DNA from: Sporocytophaga myxococcoides
GTDB taxonomy: Bacteria > Bacteroidota > Bacteroidia > Cytophagales > Cytophagaceae
DNA: 64,000 nucleotides
Direction of reading: 5' to 3'
Assembly: GCF_000775915.1 (NCBI RefSeq)
Contig: NZ_BBLT01000003.1
Location: forward strand, 310,001-374,000
Shown: piece after piece, positions 43,747 to 53,170 of the stretch
Layout: each line of letters begins with the position of its first letter
Numbering within the stretch: position 1 is the stretch's first letter
Translations under genes and position numbers: made by a program
Notes under the pieces: model-generated
What the model saw: only the letters and a program-made list of their open reading frames with translations
Database searches by the model: none
Told to the model about the DNA's origin: nothing

Positions 43747-44529
43747 ATGAAAAGTGATATTAGAGATGAAATCAATAAAGCGAATGTAATTCCTGTTAAC
43801 CAGGAAAAGCTTAATGATCAAAATGAAGAAAAAATATTTTTAGAAGGTCCGCATTCAAGAAAATGGGAGTTCTTTTTTACTCTGAAAATCCTTATGGAGT
43901 TTATAAAAGGATTTCGTACGCTGCATTTTGTCGGCCCTTGCGTAACGGTATTTGGTTCAGCACGATTCAAGGAGGATCACCCTTTTTATGAGCAGGCCAG
44001 AACTTTAGGTGGTTGTCTCGCTAAAATGGGATTTACAGTAATGACCGGAGGGGGGCCAGGCATTATGGAAGCAGCTAACCGTGGAGCTAAGGAAGCCGGA
44101 GGAGAATCTATCGGTTGTAATATTATTCTTCCTATGGAACAGCATCCAAATCCCTATCTTGATAAATGGGTTGACTTTGACTACTTTTTTGTGCGCAAAG
44201 TACTGCTTACAAAGTATTCCTATGCCTTTGTGGTAATGCCTGGTGGGCTTGGCACAATGGACGAGTTTTTTGAAGCTTTGACACTTATCCAAACTAATAA
44301 AGTGAAAAAGTTCCCTGTAGTACTTATTGGAACAGAATTTCATAAACATTTGATAGCTCACTTTGAATATATGGCTAAAGCCGGAACTATTCATCCTGAC
44401 GATTTAAAACTTTTTCTTTTCACTGATTCTATAGATGAGGCAATTGCCCATTTGGAAAAATACGCTATTGAAGGCTTTGGTTTGAAAAGAAGAAAGAAGA
44501 TTAAATCCTGGTCTATTCTGGGTGAGTAA
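43747..44529 (+). CDS. LOG family protein (TIGR00730 Rossmann fold)
   Basis: 260 aa cytoplasmic protein. It carries both motifs of the LOG ('lonely guy') family: 'MTGGGPGIMEAANRGAKEAG' and 'VVMPGGLGTMDEFFEALTLI' (PGGxGTxxE). 'VTVFGSARFKEDHPFYEQA' is the Rossmann start. LOG proteins cleave nucleoside 5'-monophosphates, in particular cytokinin ribotides, to base and ribose phosphate; older databases mislabel them as lysine decarboxylases. About 40 polar N-terminal residues precede the fold. It stands alone with its own terminator. The physiological substrate in this organism is unknown. Confidence 0.92.
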   Translation: MKSDIRDEINKANVIPVNQEKLNDQNEEKIFLEGPHSRKWEFFFTLKILMEFIKGFRTLHFVGPCVTVFGSARFKEDHPFYEQARTLGGCLAKMGFTVMTGGGPGIMEAANRGAKEAGGESIGCNIILPMEQHPNPYLDKWVDFDYFFVRKVLLTKYSYAFVVMPGGLGTMDEFFEALTLIQTNKVKKFPVVLIGTEFHKHLIAHFEYMAKAGTIHPDDLKLFLFTDSIDEAIAHLEKYAIEGFGLKRRKKIKSWSILGE

Positions 44530-44574
44530 ATTTATTGATGGTTTAATTGTTTTTAATAATACTTAAAAGGAATT

Positions 44575-44606
44575 GACTGCTTTATCAAAAAAGCAGTCTT
44601 TTTTGT
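44575..44606 (+). terminator. Intrinsic terminator after the LOG gene
   Basis: GACTGCTTT (44575-44583) pairs with AAAGCAGTC (44590-44598), followed by TTTTTTG. Confidence 0.85.
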
Positions 44607-44747
44607 TTTTAGTCTATTACGATTTCATAACTATGGATCTCCTTATTTTTTGAGTATGAAAAGAACATATTGGGGATTTTTATATGTTTTATGATAGAGG
44701 ATAGTAATGTATAGTGGGTTATATAATAAAGAGAGGGAAATTGTGGA

Positions 44748-47651
44748 ATGGCATTAAAAGAATTACAATTGTCTTGCCTTGCGGATTATGCCCGGTTTAT
44801 ATACGAGAACTTTTTGGACGCCTTTACGGAAGCAGAAATGGAAGCTTCTCAAGATAATCAATTACCCCTACTGAAGTTCTTCAAAAAACATACTCTAGAA
44901 GAGAAATTTAATATTACTAAAAGATATATTGTAGAATATCTTCAGAATTTTATTGAAGGAACCGCTGTGGATGGTATAATTGCAGGACTTGAAGAGTGGA
45001 AGGAGGATAAACTTGTTATTCCAAGAACAGGCGTTAGTCCTGTCGATATGGCATTATTGGAAAAGGGTAGAAAAAGTATCTTGTTAAAGTTTCTGCCTTT
45101 ATACACTAAAAATTTGAAGAAAGCGCTGGAAATTGTTAATGAAATAGAAAATTTTTATTCTTTTCAATCCGTAAAAGCCATAGAATACTTTTCGGATATT
45201 CAGAATGAAGAAATTCTCAGGAAGAATCAGGAGTTGACACATGCCTATGAACAATTAAAAGAAAGTAATGAGGAGCTGGTGCGGACAGAAGAGCTTCTTA
45301 AAGAAAGCAATGATAATCTAGAAGATATTATAAGGGCCAGAACAGCGCAGATTTTAGAAAGTGAAGAAAGGTATAAAGCTTTCATAAATCAAAGCTCAGA
45401 GGGCATTTGGAGACTTGAATTAAATGGTATTGACGGGATACCTGTGGATCTTCCAGTAGCTAAGCAAATTGAACTATTGTATTCTTTCGGATATTTTGCT
45501 GAATGCAATGTGCGTATGGCAAAAATGCATGGCTATGAAGATGTCTCAGCTGTCCTGGACAAAAAACTTCAGGATATAATGTCATTTGCGAATTTTTCGC
45601 CTTATGGATACTTTAATTCATTTATAGAGTCAGGGTACAACCTTACAGATGCAGAGTCCTTGGAAATTAACAATGAGGGTCGTATTGTTTACATCCTGAA
45701 TAATATTCAGGGAGTGGTTGAAAACGGTAAGTTGGTCAGAGCATGGGGAACACAGAGGGATATAACTGATGAAAAGAATACGGAAGAAAGATTAAGGTAT
45801 GTTGTAAATAATGCTCCTATTATTATTTGGTCTCTGGATAAGGCTGGTAACGTTGTGCTTGCGGAAGGTAATACATTGATGCCTGATATAAGGGACAACG
45901 AGAATGGATCCGGAAAAATTTCTCTTAAAGAGTTAAAGTATCTTCCAGAACTCTCTGCCAGTGCAATGAGAGCTCTGGAAGGGGAAGCTTTTGCTAAAAT
46001 AATTAAAATAGGGGATAAGTCTTTTGAGGCTCATTTTAGCCCTCTCAAGGATTATATGGGAAAGGTTACGGGAGCAGTTAACGTTGCTATAGATATCACT
46101 GATCGAGTAACCATTGAGAAAAAACTTCTGGAAAGTGAAGACAGATTGAGATTGTCAATAGAAGCTGCTGATCTTGGAATCTGGGATATTACTGATTTGT
46201 CCGGAGAGTTTGTTTGGGATGAAAGAAGTAAACGTTTCTTTGGATTAAGCAAAAATGCAAAGGTTAATTACGAGGTGTTTCTTAATGGTATTTATCTTGA
46301 AGACAGAGCATATGTAAAATCCGCTATAGAGGCTACATTAAGAGGAGAGCGAAAGGATGATATAGATGTAGAGTTCAGGACAATAGGATACGAAGATAGG
46401 TTGCTGCGTTGGATCAGGATTAGAGGCAAAGTCTTTTTTAAAGGGAAAGGTGAACCATTTAGATTTATAGGAACAAGTCAAGACATAACAAATAAAAAGG
46501 TACAGGAAAATGAGTTGAAAACACTTGCAGATAAGCTCAGTGAGAGCCAGTATCGATTAAACCTTATCACAAATGCTGTTCCTGCATTTATATCGTACAT
46601 CACTCCGGATAAAAAATATATTTTTACCAATAATTACTACAAAAGACTTTTCCCTCATGGGGAAGTGATTATCGGTAAATCTATTTCTGATGTTGTCGGT
46701 GTGGAGAATTCAGCTATATTCTATGCTCATTTTGAAAAGGCAATAAGAGAAAAGCGAAATATTACGTTTGATTATGTGCTCAACAAGGAAGAAGTTGGTT
46801 TCAATAACTCAAATATTAGGATAACTTACATCCCTGATATTGACGAAAATGGTAAAGTGAGAGGAGTTGTAGCCATGGGGTTGGATATTACGGAAAGTAT
46901 AAGGTATGAAAGGGATCTGGAGAAAAAGAACAAGGAATTGTCAAAAATAAATAATGATCTTGATAACTTTATTTATACAGCTTCTCATGATTTAAAAGCT
47001 CCTGTTACTAATATTGAAGGTCTGGTCTCTTCTTTGGTGGAAACACTTGAGGAAAGTAACTGTACTCTGAGCGAGGAGACAAAGTTGGTGGTTTCTCTCA
47101 TCAAAGATTCAGTAGGTAGGTTTCAGGTAACTATTAAAGATCTTTCAGAAATAGGCAAAATTCAGAAAAATTTTGTGGAAGATGTTTCTTATATAAATGT
47201 TAAAGAGATAATAGAAGAGACTGAGTTAAGCATAGAAAACAAGATTCAGGAGGCCAATGCTGAAATAGTTTTGGATATTAATGATTGCCCTTCTATTAGT
47301 TTTTCCAGATCAAATTTCAGAAGTGTCGTATATAACCTTTTGACAAATGCTCTTAAATACAGAAGTCCTGAAAGGAAATCGCGCATCACCATTAAATGTA
47401 CGGTTGACAGGGATTATAGCATATTAGAATTTAAGGATAATGGTCTTGGTATGAAGGAGCATTTAAAATCTAGGATTTTCCAGATGTTTAAAAGGTTGCA
47501 CGACCATGTAGAAGGTACAGGAGTTGGCCTATATCTGGTAAAAAAAATTATTGATAACTCAGGCGGAAAAATAGAGGTTGAAACAAAAGAAGGCGAAGGC
47601 AGTGTATTTAGAATTTTCTTCAGAAATTCTCCATATATATTATCAGTATAG
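44748..47651 (+). CDS. Soluble multi-PAS histidine kinase
   Basis: 967 aa without membrane helices, so cytoplasmic. The N-terminal 150 residues are helical and resemble RsbR/RsbRD-like N-terminal domains of kinases ('YARFIYENFLDAFTEAEMEA'). A coiled coil (about 160-205) follows, then about four PAS domains (about 208-345, 350-455, 463-590 and 605-725; the third with a PAC segment 'FRFIGTSQDIT'). Then HisKA with His747 in 'FIYTASHDLKAPVTNIEG' and HATPase_c with 'NLLTNALKYRSPERKSRI', 'EFKDNGLGM' and 'VGLYLVKKIIDNSGG'. No response regulator is adjacent, so it is an orphan kinase whose partner lies elsewhere. It stands alone between the LOG gene and a VOC gene. Confidence 0.9.
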   Translation: MALKELQLSCLADYARFIYENFLDAFTEAEMEASQDNQLPLLKFFKKHTLEEKFNITKRYIVEYLQNFIEGTAVDGIIAGLEEWKEDKLVIPRTGVSPVDMALLEKGRKSILLKFLPLYTKNLKKALEIVNEIENFYSFQSVKAIEYFSDIQNEEILRKNQELTHAYEQLKESNEELVRTEELLKESNDNLEDIIRARTAQILESEERYKAFINQSSEGIWRLELNGIDGIPVDLPVAKQIELLYSFGYFAECNVRMAKMHGYEDVSAVLDKKLQDIMSFANFSPYGYFNSFIESGYNLTDAESLEINNEGRIVYILNNIQGVVENGKLVRAWGTQRDITDEKNTEERLRYVVNNAPIIIWSLDKAGNVVLAEGNTLMPDIRDNENGSGKISLKELKYLPELSASAMRALEGEAFAKIIKIGDKSFEAHFSPLKDYMGKVTGAVNVAIDITDRVTIEKKLLESEDRLRLSIEAADLGIWDITDLSGEFVWDERSKRFFGLSKNAKVNYEVFLNGIYLEDRAYVKSAIEATLRGERKDDIDVEFRTIGYEDRLLRWIRIRGKVFFKGKGEPFRFIGTSQDITNKKVQENELKTLADKLSESQYRLNLITNAVPAFISYITPDKKYIFTNNYYKRLFPHGEVIIGKSISDVVGVENSAIFYAHFEKAIREKRNITFDYVLNKEEVGFNNSNIRITYIPDIDENGKVRGVVAMGLDITESIRYERDLEKKNKELSKINNDLDNFIYTASHDLKAPVTNIEGLVSSLVETLEESNCTLSEETKLVVSLIKDSVGRFQVTIKDLSEIGKIQKNFVEDVSYINVKEIIEETELSIENKIQEANAEIVLDINDCPSISFSRSNFRSVVYNLLTNALKYRSPERKSRITIKCTVDRDYSILEFKDNGLGMKEHLKSRIFQMFKRLHDHVEGTGVGLYLVKKIIDNSGGKIEVETKEGEGSVFRIFFRNSPYILSV

Positions 47652-47703
47652 TTGAAAATCAATTTGGGATTTGAGTAGTTATTTAAATAATTGATGCTGA
47701 GAT

Positions 47704-48123
47704 ATGAAAATAAGCCATCTTGATCACTTTGTTTTAACAGTTAAAGATCTGGATGTTTCATCTGATTTTTACAGGGATGTATTAGGAATGGAAAAAGTTA
47801 CTTTTTCTGGTGGAAGGATTGCATTAAGATTCGGGAATCAAAAAATTAATCTGCACCTTTCAGGAAATGAATTTGAACCTAAAGCCCTTAAACCATTATC
47901 AGGGTCTGCAGATTTCTGTTTTATTACTCCCACACCTATTATGCAGGTAGTTGAAGAGTTGCAGGAGAAAAATGTTCCTGTTATTACTGGTATTGTAGAG
48001 CGTACCGGTGCATTGGGAAGAATAAGATCTATTTATTTCAGAGATCCGGACGGGAATTTAATTGAAGTTTCTAACTACTTGAATCCGAATATTCCTGAGG
48101 TTGTTGTTGAAACTAATCTGTGA
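47704..48123 (+). CDS. VOC family protein (glyoxalase/dioxygenase-like)
   Basis: 139 aa. The start 'ISHLDHFVLTVKDLDVSSDF' has the first metal-ligand His, followed by 'YRDVLGMEKVTFSGGRIALR', then 'KINLHLSG' and the end 'RIRSIYFRDPDGNLIEVSNY' with the last ligand Glu. This corresponds to a compact VOC metalloprotein of the 'virulence protein' subgroup of the glyoxalase superfamily. Substrate unknown. It begins 52 bases after the histidine kinase and may be co-transcribed with it. Confidence 0.88.
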   Translation: MKISHLDHFVLTVKDLDVSSDFYRDVLGMEKVTFSGGRIALRFGNQKINLHLSGNEFEPKALKPLSGSADFCFITPTPIMQVVEELQEKNVPVITGIVERTGALGRIRSIYFRDPDGNLIEVSNYLNPNIPEVVVETNL

Positions 48124-48478
48124 TGATTGTAGTGTACGTTTTAAATGTCCTGCTGATTAACTATAATCTTTGATAATCCAGTTTCTTCTAGAATTGTAAT
48201 CCTGTCTATCTTATTTATAGAGGAGATTAAAAAAAGCTGGCGGAGTCCCTGATAAAAATTGCGAGGCGGTCCGCAAATCTCGCAGGTTCCCAACCAGTTC
48301 AATGTAGCGTCGTCACCCATTATGCTATTTTGATTGAAGAAGGTATTTAATAAACTATTTTTCCGGGTTATTAATTCGGATGAATTTCGTTTTTATGAAG
48401 TATAATGCTGTCCAAGATAATTATTTACTGGCTCAAATAAAACTTGTAGGCAATTATCCGCTTTGCTTTATAAAAAAC
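48124..48478. other. Spacer with a GC-richer block
   Basis: 355 bases between the VOC gene and the convergent GNAT gene. A block at about 48235-48320 is clearly richer in G and C than its surroundings and is open in all forward frames except for isolated stops and in one reverse frame. The only named candidate in it is the 59-codon reverse ORF listed separately. No promoter or terminator was recognised. Confidence 0.5.
48141..48320 (-). CDS. Candidate 59-aa small protein or gene remnant
   Basis: An ATG at 48320 opens 59 codons ending in TAA at 48141-48143. The start reads 'MGDDATLNWLGTCEICGPPR', with a CxxC pair and GPP, then 'NFYQGLRQLFLISSINKIDR' and a hydrophilic end. No family is recognised. 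The block is GC-richer than its neighbours, which could mean a coding remnant from a mobile source or a dispersed intergenic repeat; the sequence AATCCTGTCTATCT within it recurs at 61569-61582. Evidence that it is translated is weak. Confidence 0.25.
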   Translation of the reverse strand: MGDDATLNWLGTCEICGPPRNFYQGLRQLFLISSINKIDRITILEETGLSKIIVNQQDI

Positions 48479-48970
48479 TTATTTTAATTTCTTATCAAGA
48501 AAAATAGCCTTACCCAGCATAGGGTCAAGCTCATATGAGGAAAATCCAAAAGTGTTATATAGATGTCGTGCTCTTTTATTACCTTCAAGCACTTCCAGAG
48601 TGAGTTTGCAATATTTTTTTTCCCGAGCATATTTTTCAATTTGATTAAGCATTGCAAGTGCAATTCCTTTATTCCTGAAACTTTCTTTTACGACGAAATC
48701 ATGAATATTGAGAAGTGGAGCAGCATTAAAAGTTGAAAAGCTCGTAAAGCAATTTGCAAGTCCTGCAGGCTGGTCATTAATATAAGCGATAAGAATATAG
48801 GAATTTCTTACTTCCGGAAGTTGCATTCTGAGCTGTTCCTTCCTTTCTATCGGTAATGCTGCTCCCCCTCCCATTATATCACTAGCATATTCATTCAGAA
48901 GACTCCAGAAATCTTCAAATTGCTTGCTGTCAGAAAGATCAGCCTGAACAAAATGTATATTATCTGTCAT
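48479..48970 (-). CDS. GNAT family N-acetyltransferase
   Basis: 163 aa from the ATG at 48970; a TTG at 48997 would add nine residues. The GNAT fold is clear: strand 'SYILIAYINDQPAGLANCF', 'LLNIHDFVVKESFRNKGIAL' with the acetyl-CoA loop Arg-Asn-Lys-Gly-Ile-Ala, 'MLNQIEKYAREKKYCKLTLE' and 'NKRARHLYNTFGFSSYELD'. It transfers an acetyl group from acetyl-CoA to an amine of unknown identity. It lies 31 bases beyond the msrA stop (49028) on the same strand, counted from the longer frame, so it could be the second gene of an msrA transcript. Confidence 0.88.
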   Translation of the reverse strand: MTDNIHFVQADLSDSKQFEDFWSLLNEYASDIMGGGAALPIERKEQLRMQLPEVRNSYILIAYINDQPAGLANCFTSFSTFNAAPLLNIHDFVVKESFRNKGIALAMLNQIEKYAREKKYCKLTLEVLEGNKRARHLYNTFGFSSYELDPMLGKAIFLDKKLK

Positions 48971-49027
48971 AGATTTGAATTGGTAATTATTAAACAAATC
49001 TATTGGTTGTCATGATAATGCCAAATA

Positions 49028-49651
49028 TCATTTCAGATATTCACTAAAGTCTTTTTTTACTTTGTTGATTTTGGGTAAAGAAACATTCTTTATATATGAC
49101 TCATTAGGATGATGCTTGACATAATCCTGATGATAAGGTTCAGCTTCATAGAAATGTATCATAGGTGCAATCTGAGTGGTAATTTTTTGATTGTACTTTG
49201 TTTTATTAAGGTATCTGATTTTTTCCTCTGCCTGGTTTTTTTGTGAAAGATTTGTATAAAAGATTTCTGAACGATATTGTGGCCCTATATCAGGTCCTTG
49301 TCTGTTAAGTTGTGTCGCATCATGAGCCGTAAAGAAGATGTCCAGTAATTTGTCGTAAGATATTATTGCAGGATCATAATATATCTGAACAGATTCTGCA
49401 TGTCCTGTTTTTCCTGTTTCTATTTTTTCATAAGTAGCATCTGAGCTGTCACCACCGCAGTATCCTGAAATTACATTTTGTACTCCTTTTATCTGTGCAA
49501 ATGCAGCTTCAGTCGCCCAGAAGCAACCTGCAGCAAAGGTGGCAGTGTCAGTTTTAGATCCATTTGTAAGTTTGGCATAATCTGAGTTGCGATTTCTGAC
49601 GGAATTAAAAATGATTATGATTGTAAGACAAGTATATATCGTTGGTTTCAT
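49028..49651 (-). CDS. msrA: Peptide-methionine (S)-S-oxide reductase MsrA, exported
   Basis: 207 aa. The catalytic Cys43 lies in 'FAAGCFWATEAAF' (GCFW motif). Further marks are 'VISGYCGGDSSDATYEKIET', 'HAESVQIYYDPAIISYDKLL', 'FFTAHDATQLNRQGPDIGPQ' and 'FYEAEPYHQDY'. It reduces methionine-S-sulfoxide in oxidised proteins. A hydrophobic segment near the start ('IYTCLTIIIIFNSV') suggests export or membrane anchoring, so repair would occur in the periplasm. It is followed by the GNAT gene on the same strand and preceded by the TonB receptor gene after 32 bases. Confidence 0.93.
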   Translation of the reverse strand: MKPTIYTCLTIIIIFNSVRNRNSDYAKLTNGSKTDTATFAAGCFWATEAAFAQIKGVQNVISGYCGGDSSDATYEKIETGKTGHAESVQIYYDPAIISYDKLLDIFFTAHDATQLNRQGPDIGPQYRSEIFYTNLSQKNQAEEKIRYLNKTKYNQKITTQIAPMIHFYEAEPYHQDYVKHHPNESYIKNVSLPKINKVKKDFSEYLK

Positions 49652-49683
49652 ATTGTATTTTAAAGAAGAAGCATTTTGAATAG

Positions 49684-52326
49684 TCAGTTTTTCAAACCAA
49701 ATTTATAATCTACTCTGAATGAAAAGAAAGAATAATCTACACTATAAAGATCTGTTTGTTCTCTGATATCTGCGCTTTGCTGCCAGCGCAGAGTCTGAAG
49801 TCGGTTGACCCAGGCAAGAAGATCATAGCCATAAAATGCTATGAGTAAATTTTTGCCAGGACGAATATTTATACCTGCGTCCCACTTGACCATTAAATGA
49901 TCTTCAATTCCTAGAAATGGAAATTTATTGTTAATTACATAATCCTTTGCATAATCATTCAGGTTAGGGTTGTTGATTTTAGTCGTATCGTACTGATGAA
50001 CATCTTTCCTGCCTGTAAGGCCCCAGAATAAACGGAAATCTGTATGGATACTTATCCATGTGGCTGGTTTATAATTCAGGTAGAGCTTGGTAATATTGGT
50101 ATTCAGATTAAGAAAATTTTTTCCGTCAACAGTTATTTGATCTCTTACTGCATTAATAGCATTTTGTCTTACAGAGTCGGTTCCAGGATGAGCCTGGCTT
50201 TCTAAAGGTTTGGGTAAATACTGATACATTTTGCCATCGGTTGAAATAGAATCAAAACCATCAAATACCACAAGATAAAAATACTCGTATTGTTTCATTA
50301 CATTGGTTCTGACCACTCTTGAATATACGTGATTTGCTCCAATTGAAACGTTATTGGTTTTATATGTTAAGTCCACTTCCAGATTAACGAAGTGGTAATA
50401 TCCGGAATTTACGATTCTGAATAGTTTCTGATTCCAGAGCAATAGATCTTTGATTGTATTATATGATACAGAAGGTCTGATATTGATTTTGTCATCTCCT
50501 ATTGTATGCATAGATGTTATTTCTAAAGAGCTTGAGCGTTCTGGTTTTAACTTGTGCAATTCTTCAACAGTTACGGGAGGAATGATAGGTGTACCCGGAG
50601 TGGGACGTTGTAAAGGACTTTCATAATGATAGGTTGTGTAAGGCTGCCCTAAATCATTGAAACTGTTTCTGTTAAATTCATAGTTGTCCGCACTTCCATT
50701 ATTGGCAGAAGTTTGATAGATGAATTTTATTGAGTTTAGTTTATCGGGTTTTAATATAAGGGCAGCTTTGGGTGTCACAACGCCTCCGATAAAAGCAGTT
50801 CTGGTGTGTATATCATATCTCAGGCCAGCTAGTAAGTCGAACTTTTCAGTGAGATTATATTTTGCTTCGGAAAAAACAGCATTGTTAATATACACAACAT
50901 TAGATACAACGGGATGGCTTTTTATCTCATTGCGACTATTTCTTCCAGACATATCCTTTCCTATATCAAACAATCTAAACTCATACCCAATTGCCCATTG
51001 TAATCGGGGAACATTTTTCATAAGATAAAGTCCCCCGAGGCTGTATCTTCTTTCACCGAATGTTTCCAGGATAGGTATGTGTATCAGGGGGGACTGGGAA
51101 TATCCTCTAAGCTCTTCCACTTGTATCCGGGTAGTATTGAAATCAAGGCCTCCAAAGAGCGTAACTGTATTATCATGTTTTGTTGGTATGGTGTATGTAA
51201 GCTGATTCGTTATGTTGTTAACTACATATTGTCTTCTGTTTACATTTCCTGGCTCAATATTTCCGTACCAACCATTTATATTTTCAAACTTACCGTCTAT
51301 GATTCTATCTGGAGCAAAAGGGTCTTTGCCAATAAAATCAGGCCATGGATCGATTATAAAGAACCCGGAGGCATTGGTAACTTGATGGGTATATCGGCTA
51401 TATAGCCTGAATCTTTTATAATTAAAATCTACACTGAATCTTACATTTCCTGGAGTCGACCATGGGCTTCCTGAGGCGGGCACACCATCAGGAGGGGGAT
51501 TGTCAAGGAACTCAGGATAAGGATAACTAGGTCTTCCATACAGTCGCGCTCTTTCTTGTCCGATTCCATCACTCACTCTGTATCCACCTGAAAGAACTAT
51601 TGAAGCATCTTTTTTACCTAGTAATGATTTTCCTAACCAGCCTTCATACTGGTGAAAGTAAGACTCTCCGCTCCAAGCTCCCTGAGTAGTGGAAGCAATA
51701 AATTCATCTCGCTTATATTTCCTTGTTACCATATTGATGATTCCCGATATTGCTCCTGAACCATAAATAAGACCGGATGGCCCTCGGATCACCTCCAGCC
51801 GATCAAGGTCTCCAAGCATTCCAAGATCCAGTTCCATGTTGGCCCCATCTCGTGCCTCTGTATTCATCTTTCGCCCGTTTATCAGGAAAATAAATTTTGA
51901 GTTTCTGTCTGCTGCCACACCTCTCATTCCCCAAATTATCCCATACCACTTATTATACATATACTGAAATCCGGGAACATATATTTCAAGTAATTCACTT
52001 AGATGCCGGGCTCCTGAAAGTTCGATTTCTTCTCTGGATATTATGGAAAGACTGAAAGCGGAATTTCTCATGTCAAGTTCAAGAAAAGAACCTGATGCTA
52101 CCTTAGTATCCATCAACTCATCAATGGAAAGACTCCATAAGTTTTTATTTGTTCTGCCAGTATCTGAATTAAATACTGGATCGTTTTCTTTTAATTTTTG
52201 TTTCTTTTCTGAAGAAGACTGTAAAGTGTCTTTAAATGAAAGCTTTTGAGCAAAGAGATCTGAAGTCTGAATAAAAAGTAGTAGTAAGAAAAAATTTGTA
52301 AGACAAAACAGATCCTTTACTAGCAT
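49684..52326 (-). CDS. TonB-dependent outer-membrane receptor
   Basis: 880 aa from the ATG at 52326 (a TTG at 52335 would add three codons). After the signal peptide ('FFLLLLFIQTSDLFAQ') and a short linker comes the plug domain (about 80-200): 'LSELLEIYVPGFQYMYNKW', 'GMRGVAADRNSKFIFLINGR' and 'LDRLEVIRGPSGLIYGSGAI'. A large 22-strand barrel runs to the final aromatic strand 'FFSFRVDYKFGLKN'. It lacks the N-terminal carboxypeptidase-like domain common to SusC proteins, and no SusD is nearby, so it is a vitamin/siderophore/metal-type receptor rather than a SusC. It is divergent from the YfiR/hybrid-kinase operon (207 bases apart). Confidence 0.92.
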   Translation of the reverse strand: MLVKDLFCLTNFFLLLLFIQTSDLFAQKLSFKDTLQSSSEKKQKLKENDPVFNSDTGRTNKNLWSLSIDELMDTKVASGSFLELDMRNSAFSLSIISREEIELSGARHLSELLEIYVPGFQYMYNKWYGIIWGMRGVAADRNSKFIFLINGRKMNTEARDGANMELDLGMLGDLDRLEVIRGPSGLIYGSGAISGIINMVTRKYKRDEFIASTTQGAWSGESYFHQYEGWLGKSLLGKKDASIVLSGGYRVSDGIGQERARLYGRPSYPYPEFLDNPPPDGVPASGSPWSTPGNVRFSVDFNYKRFRLYSRYTHQVTNASGFFIIDPWPDFIGKDPFAPDRIIDGKFENINGWYGNIEPGNVNRRQYVVNNITNQLTYTIPTKHDNTVTLFGGLDFNTTRIQVEELRGYSQSPLIHIPILETFGERRYSLGGLYLMKNVPRLQWAIGYEFRLFDIGKDMSGRNSRNEIKSHPVVSNVVYINNAVFSEAKYNLTEKFDLLAGLRYDIHTRTAFIGGVVTPKAALILKPDKLNSIKFIYQTSANNGSADNYEFNRNSFNDLGQPYTTYHYESPLQRPTPGTPIIPPVTVEELHKLKPERSSSLEITSMHTIGDDKINIRPSVSYNTIKDLLLWNQKLFRIVNSGYYHFVNLEVDLTYKTNNVSIGANHVYSRVVRTNVMKQYEYFYLVVFDGFDSISTDGKMYQYLPKPLESQAHPGTDSVRQNAINAVRDQITVDGKNFLNLNTNITKLYLNYKPATWISIHTDFRLFWGLTGRKDVHQYDTTKINNPNLNDYAKDYVINNKFPFLGIEDHLMVKWDAGINIRPGKNLLIAFYGYDLLAWVNRLQTLRWQQSADIREQTDLYSVDYSFFSFRVDYKFGLKN

Positions 52327-52533
52327 TGATGTCAAATTATAATGGAGCTTAACCTTATTGATATAAATTTGTTAAGCTCCTCAAGGGTAGTATCATAATG
52401 TAAAGAATGATAAGATAATGACAAACATTAATATTGGAACCTTGTTTAACCCTGAAGTTCAATTAGGTAAGAGGATACATTGAATGGATAGACAAAAGAA
52501 GATAGGTGAGTTTTAACCAGGAGTTAATATTAA

Positions 52534-53157
52534 ATGATAAATGATCAGTCATCGCTTTATGTAATGCCATCGAATGAAAAACGAACTCTGAAGGTTTTGA
52601 TGATTCAATTGGCGCTGGTGATGTTCTGTTGTACAGGATTTTTGATAGGTGTTCACAATGATGAATTGATGAATGATGTCTGTAAAGTTTGTGATATAAT
52701 TCAAGAGGGAGAATACTCTTTAAAAGCAGCTTTTATATATCGTTTTACAGAGTATGTTGATTGGGGAGGGCTGAAGAACAGTGAGGAGTTTAAAATCGCA
52801 ATTCTAGGAGATACTCCCCTAACAGCAAATCTTATTGATATTGCTGAAAATGTAGCAGTCGGGAACAGGGAGATTAGTGTGGAAGAATTCGATAACCTTA
52901 ATGAAATTGATGATTGCCAGATATTGTTTGTCTCAAGAGATAGTACAACTCCTTTACAGGCAATATTAAACAAATTCGAAAGAAGAGAAACGCTTATTGT
53001 AACAGAAAAAGATGGTTATGGTGAAAAAGGGGCTTGTATAAATTTTTTTCTTTCGGAAAGTAAAATAAGATTTGAAGTAAATCTTGTGGCTGTTGAAAAA
53101 GCCGGCCTAGGAGTGAGTTCACAATTATTGCAACATGCTGTTGTGATAGGAAAGTAA
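52534..53157 (+). CDS. YfiR family protein
   Basis: 207 aa. The N-terminus has a hydrophobic segment (about 20-42, 'LKVLMIQLALVMFCCTGFLI') serving as signal or anchor; an ATG at 52564 is an alternative start. The mature domain is YfiR (DUF4154): 'YSLKAAFIYRFTEYVDW', 'FKIAILGDTPLTANLIDIAE', 'DDCQILFVSRDST', 'ETLIVTEKDGYGEKGACINF' and 'RFEVNLVAVEKAGLGVSSQL'. In Pseudomonas, YfiR is a periplasmic repressor of the CHASE8-type diguanylate cyclase YfiN. Here the next gene, 13 bases on, encodes a hybrid kinase with a similar sensor part, so a YfiR-sensor pair is likely. Confidence 0.92.
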   Translation: MINDQSSLYVMPSNEKRTLKVLMIQLALVMFCCTGFLIGVHNDELMNDVCKVCDIIQEGEYSLKAAFIYRFTEYVDWGGLKNSEEFKIAILGDTPLTANLIDIAENVAVGNREISVEEFDNLNEIDDCQILFVSRDSTTPLQAILNKFERRETLIVTEKDGYGEKGACINFFLSESKIRFEVNLVAVEKAGLGVSSQLLQHAVVIGK

Positions 53158-53170
53158 AGGGAAAATAAAT

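Noticed and set aside
49684-52326. SusC-type polysaccharide uptake receptor
   Set aside because: There is no N-terminal carboxypeptidase-like domain and no SusD gene nearby, so a general TonB-dependent receptor is the safer call.
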